The translations under genes were made by a program, and so were the position numbers. Below the pieces are notes generated by a model. The model worked only from the letters and a program-made list of their open reading frames with translations, was not told where the DNA came from and searched no databases. A DNA stretch of 64,000 nt from NCBI GenBank assembly GCA_019009955.1, contig CM032232.1, positions 51,347,501 to 51,411,500 of the forward strand. Reading direction: 5' to 3'. Position 1 is the first letter of the stretch. Every line of letters begins with the position of its first letter. Origin of the DNA: Riptortus pedestris. Lineage: Eukaryota > Arthropoda > Insecta > Hemiptera > Alydidae. This document shows positions 60,538 to 64,000 of this stretch, one piece after another.

Positions 60538-62510
60538 AACAGATTCCATTGTTTTAATCTCTTAAGTAGACCTGATGAACATTTAAAAAAAAATATTTTG
60601 AATACCATGTCATCACTATAACCTCAGTAGCTGAATTCCCTTAAGGGTAATCTGCTATTAAGACTTGAATATCTTTTATATATGTTATATATTCTTTATC
60701 TGTTTCAAATATATTATTGAGTATTCTTTGTTATAATGTAGTTATCGTGCTGTGGAGTTCATCATTACAAAGACTGGTCTGTAATTTACACTAATGGTAC
60801 ACTCCCACATTCTTGCTGCCGGTATATTGCAACAGATGAAAGCTGCAAAGAAGGTGCCGCATCAAATGAAGGTTGTCTCCCTGCTTTGGAAAAAGCACTT
60901 GAACACAATATTTTTCTCATAATTGCTTTTGCTATTACTGTAGCAGTCGTTCAGGTAAGAAAAATAAAACTATCATCACATTGATACAACACAAATTATT
61001 TTATTTAAATAATGTTTTCACGTATATTGCTGTATTGAAATCTATTCTGTAGACTTAAAACAACATTACAGGACTAGACCAACAGTGCATGAATTAAAAA
61101 GTCTACGAAATGTACATATGTAACATAATGAAAATGAAAATCAGATGGCTCAGATGTTTTTTGTGGAATGCAAAGCAGTCCACTTGACATTCCTTGCTAT
61201 GCTTATGACACTGGGGACCAAAGTTTTCTACTTTTTAATTCAAGTAGCAACTCATTTGCTTCATAATAATGAGTCAAAGTGGATAGAAGTCTAATCTCGA
61301 TTTGTCACATAGAAGTGCATCAGATACCACGACCTTATACCCATGCTCGTGGTGTTTTTTGTTGGTTGTGAATTGGCTTTTGAAATTAAGCTGGCTTTTT
61401 CAGCATGGAGAAGCTATTTTAGGTTTCTCATGGTAGGCATGCCTTGTTAATGACTGTCTTTTTTAGTTTTGATCACGTGCTCAACAATAGATCTCGCTAG
61501 TTCTTGTATTAGAGAGGTTCTGGAACTGATAGTAAATTCTTTGAGCAAGTGTATTGTGCATAAGGGTAGTCTGAAAGGATGGTTCATATGGCCGGCAGGT
61601 GTCCGATGCGATGCAGTTCCGAGTGGTGAGCTTTTGGTGGCATCAGTCAGTCTTATATACTGGCCTATGTTCATCCAATGAGTGGACTCTCTCTCCCCAA
61701 AATAGGTTTTTGGACATCCGATGTTATCTATACCCAAAAATAGTATCTAATTGGAAAAACCAAAGTTAAGAATTTTTTTTTTTAAATGCAGTCTGCCTGC
61801 TGGAACCACTAATATCCAATGAAAGTTTGACAATAGATTGTTCATTGGTTTTGGGTTCGGCATTTGAATGTCTGTTATTCATATTGCCTGAGATTTAAAA
61901 GGTTTAATAGCGAGTATTGAAAAAAAAATGGAGGCACCACTTGTTGAGAAGGTATGAGAGTAAAGCAAGTAAAATGTCATTCCTCTCAACTCATTAAAAG
62001 ATGTTTGAATAAACTAATAGGCGTATTTCACTGTACAAAAACATATGTTACAATTGTAACACAATTGCAAATTTTTTGAATTTAAAGATATACTTTTGAC
62101 AGAAATATTTGCGGAATCTTTGATAACTCTCGGATCTGTTAGAAACAGGCTTTATTGCTAAATTGAGAGTTTCTTTTATTATAAAAAATTAAGGCCGAAG
62201 ATACAGAAAGCTCTCATTGGTAAACTCTGGTAATCATTACTTCACAAATATACGCTGCTTCCATTGATCCTAGGAATAAAATATTACTGTCATAAAATTA
62301 ATTTCAATTTCTTCTTTTAAATAAAACTTTTTCTTTTATCGATGTTTCATGTTTTTTTTTAAAAAAAAAAAAAACTTGTTTTTATTTCTTTTGTGTATAA
62401 TACTACAATTTATCAATAAAATTAAAAAATAATTGATTTTGTTTCAGTTCATTGGTGTAATATTTGCCTGCTGCATGTCCCGATCTATTCGCAAATATGA
62501 AACAGTTTAA
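55992..62510 (+). CDS. Tetraspanin, CD63-like (231 aa, 5 exons)
   Basis: Exons: 55992-56054, 56133-56321, 56393-56560, 60742-60954, 62448-62510. All introns are GT-AG and all exons end in phase 0. Tetraspanins are four-pass membrane proteins that organise partner proteins at the plasma membrane and in endosomes. Seen: MDSIGMSCIKYLLFLFNLLF start with TM1; TM2 about 53-72; FGCCGAIQES after TM2; TM3 about 81-105; a large extracellular loop (about 106-194) with the CCG signature (C143-G145), PHSCC (C165, C166), C175 and C185, so six cysteines for three disulfides; possible N-glycosylation at N119 and N158; TM4 about 195-220. The tail ends KYETV, a YxxV-type tyrosine sorting signal like the lysosomal signal of CD63. 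Introns 3 and 4 hold transposon remnants. Confidence 0.93.
57225..57600 (-). mobile_element. Possible solo LTR or other foreign segment in tetraspanin intron 3
   Basis: The patch 57230-57440 is richer in GC than its surroundings. On the minus strand it has GATTGGCGGGATC upstream of CTTATATAAGG, a promoter-like order, and it ends near CAACA. The opposite end and any target duplication could not be fixed. Confidence 0.25.
57950..58330. mobile_element. Worn family B pieces in tetraspanin intron 3
   Basis: A forward 5' block (GTACAAACTATGCAGATTTCCC) lies near 57986-58010. A reverse 3' end (AGCAAATTTCCCTTAAGGCA) starts at 58161 and continues through a short (TA)n tract. 58331-58845 holds a reverse frame (58632-58426) that I do not recognise. 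Confidence 0.5.
58846..59851 (+). mobile_element. Family B element in tetraspanin intron 3 (1006 bp)
   Basis: It starts GTCCGTCATGCGGGGGCTGC and ends TCTGCT at 59851. The order of internal blocks is standard, with a (TA)n tract at about 59680-59721. AAAAT stands before the start and after the end, a candidate 5-bp target duplication. Confidence 0.75.
60355..60656 (+). mobile_element. Family B 3' part with long (CA)n(TA)n, just before tetraspanin exon 4
   Basis: The B middle sequence leads into (CA)n (60466-60480) and (TA)n (60482-60535). The 3' segment follows, with the palindrome ATTCCCTTAAGGGTAATC and terminus TCTGCT at 60656. It ends 85 bp upstream of exon 4. Confidence 0.7.
61130..61960. 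other. Unclassified, partly GC-richer segment in tetraspanin intron 4
   Basis: A reverse frame of 96 codons (61737-61447) lies in a patch that is clearly less AT-rich than the rest of the intron, which suggests a fragment of a foreign coding element. I could not assign it to a family. Confidence 0.3.
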
Positions 62511-64000
62511 ACCTTTGAAGTTTGTTCCCTCACTATATTTATATTATTATTTTACCAATGTTTATTCATGTTGATTGCAGTCAAATATCTATTTGCAATT
62601 TTTATTATTGTACTTATATTTTATTGGGATTTTCCAAAAACGTTTTTAAGTGCATGGGTACATATTAATTGTAATGTCAATGTACCTGAATTGGTAAAAC
62701 CCATGTTTATTTGCTGTAGTATGTTACATTCCCCAGTTCACTATTTTATCTATTATGACACATTTTTATGATGCTATGCCATGATATTGGTGTGTATTAC
62801 TTATTAACAAGAATTAAACGAGATCCACCAAACCACTCTTTAAGTTTTATATCTAAATGTGGATTAATTCTAATGGCAATGCAAGGTTTGTAGGATCTTG
62901 CTAAGTTCTTGGTGATGTCATTTTTACAAACGTAACTAAGGATATCTTTATATAGAGTTGTTTGTGGTCTTAATGTACTTAATATTTTATACTGAACTTT
63001 ATATTGTTTATCTTATCTTAAATCTTATTAAAATAATTGAGTAGTATTGTTGTATTGTCACCCTTGTAGTGCCGTTATAATATTTAGAGTAATGCATTGT
63101 CTGTCTTTCAAGTGCATTTTTCTCATGTATTAGTTACTTTGAATCTCTAAAAGAAGACTTATTTAAATTTTTAAGACTGTTAGGCTTGTCCTTTCTATCA
63201 TCATGACCCTATTTGTGTTCAAAAATTTACGCGCAAATTTAGAGTAGAACCGATCATAGTTTTGTTTGACTGTACATACTAGTTTCCAAAAATGTATATT
63301 CGATTCAGAAACCCCTCTCCTTTCTTGTAATTATTGTGCATTGTCTAGAGTAAAGAAGCACTTTTAATATCTATGCTTTCCAGAAACTTTATTAATAACA
63401 AAATATTTATTACCTGAGAAGGATTATTATATTAATGTTGTATAAATTAATATTCGAAAAGAACGGACTTTATTTGTTATTTACTGTTCTTTTCTCTATA
63501 TAAAAATAGTTTGCACTTATTAATTAATAAATGTTTGGTTTCTCCTCTATTATTAATTATATGGCTTTCATGACTATGTGTTGCCTTTGACGTATTTGCA
63601 ATTTTGATACAAATAAATATTGGTAATAAAATTTCCTCTCAAAGTTAAATGTTGTAGTTTACACTAAAATTATGACAACATTGTTTGCACCCTAGCTCTA
63701 TTAAAACTTTTGTAAGTGTTAGAAGAGGAATGATAAAAAAAAATGCTTTAAAAAGAAATTCTCCTTTTTTTCTTTTCTTTGTTATATGAACTATATACTC
63801 TTCTATAGAATCACAAGTCTTACTCTTAGTTTGTTATCTTAAGATATACATTTGCTAAGCCAGATGTTTTTCTTGGTGTTCTCTTTCAAAGACTTTGCCT
63901 TTGCGACTAACTCTCCAAATATATTATATACAAATTAAAATTGTAGGATTTATTTATTTTAACATGTGAGGCCTTCAATATTTTGTATTGTTAATTTTAT
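62511..64000 (+). other. Tetraspanin 3' UTR and downstream sequence
   Basis: Candidate poly(A) signals AATAAA lie at 63526-63531, 63612-63617 and 63625-63630, implying a 3' UTR of about 1.0-1.1 kb. Nothing else is identifiable to the window end. Confidence 0.5.

Overview
The window looks like AT-rich nuclear DNA of an invertebrate, most likely an insect. The genes are split by many GT-AG introns. The introns and the left third are full of animal transposons (Helitron-like, mariner-like, non-LTR and tRNA-derived elements) and of (TA)n, (GT)n and (TTTG)n simple repeats. Nothing bacterial or viral was seen. Placement below arthropod level is a guess.

Layout. 1-21 kb is a transposon field with no host gene that I can support. 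At least a dozen copies of one non-autonomous Helitron-like family (called A here) lie mostly head to tail and end to end. Each runs from TC to CTAG with a 3' hairpin and carries a (TTTG)n tract and a ~300-bp internal minisatellite. A second family (called B here) starts GTCCG, ends TCTGCT, has a 5' hairpin, a 3' palindrome and a (TA)n tract at a fixed internal position. It is inserted into and between the A copies and recurs in gene introns. 21-23.2 kb is an AT-rich spacer with long (GT)n/(TA)n tracts.

Three complete protein genes follow. (1) A plus-strand Qa-SNARE syntaxin at 23226-30992 (10 coding exons, 319 aa). (2) A minus-strand MDC1/Mu2-type DNA-damage checkpoint mediator at 55512-32498 (12 coding exons, about 2273 aa). 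It has an N-terminal Thr4-Gln5, an FHA domain, a huge low-complexity exon with about a dozen ATM-type TQ repeats, and C-terminal tandem BRCT domains. (3) A plus-strand CD63-like tetraspanin at 55992-62510 (5 coding exons, 231 aa). The syntaxin and MDC1 genes converge (1.5 kb between stop codons). MDC1 and the tetraspanin diverge from a shared upstream region of about 480 bp.

The three genes have no evident common pathway: membrane fusion, DNA double-strand-break signalling, and endosomal/plasma-membrane organisation. The most interesting items are the MDC1 homologue, which keeps the N-terminal ATM/FHA switch and the phospho-histone pocket and has an unusual TQ repeat array, and the A/B transposon architecture on the left.
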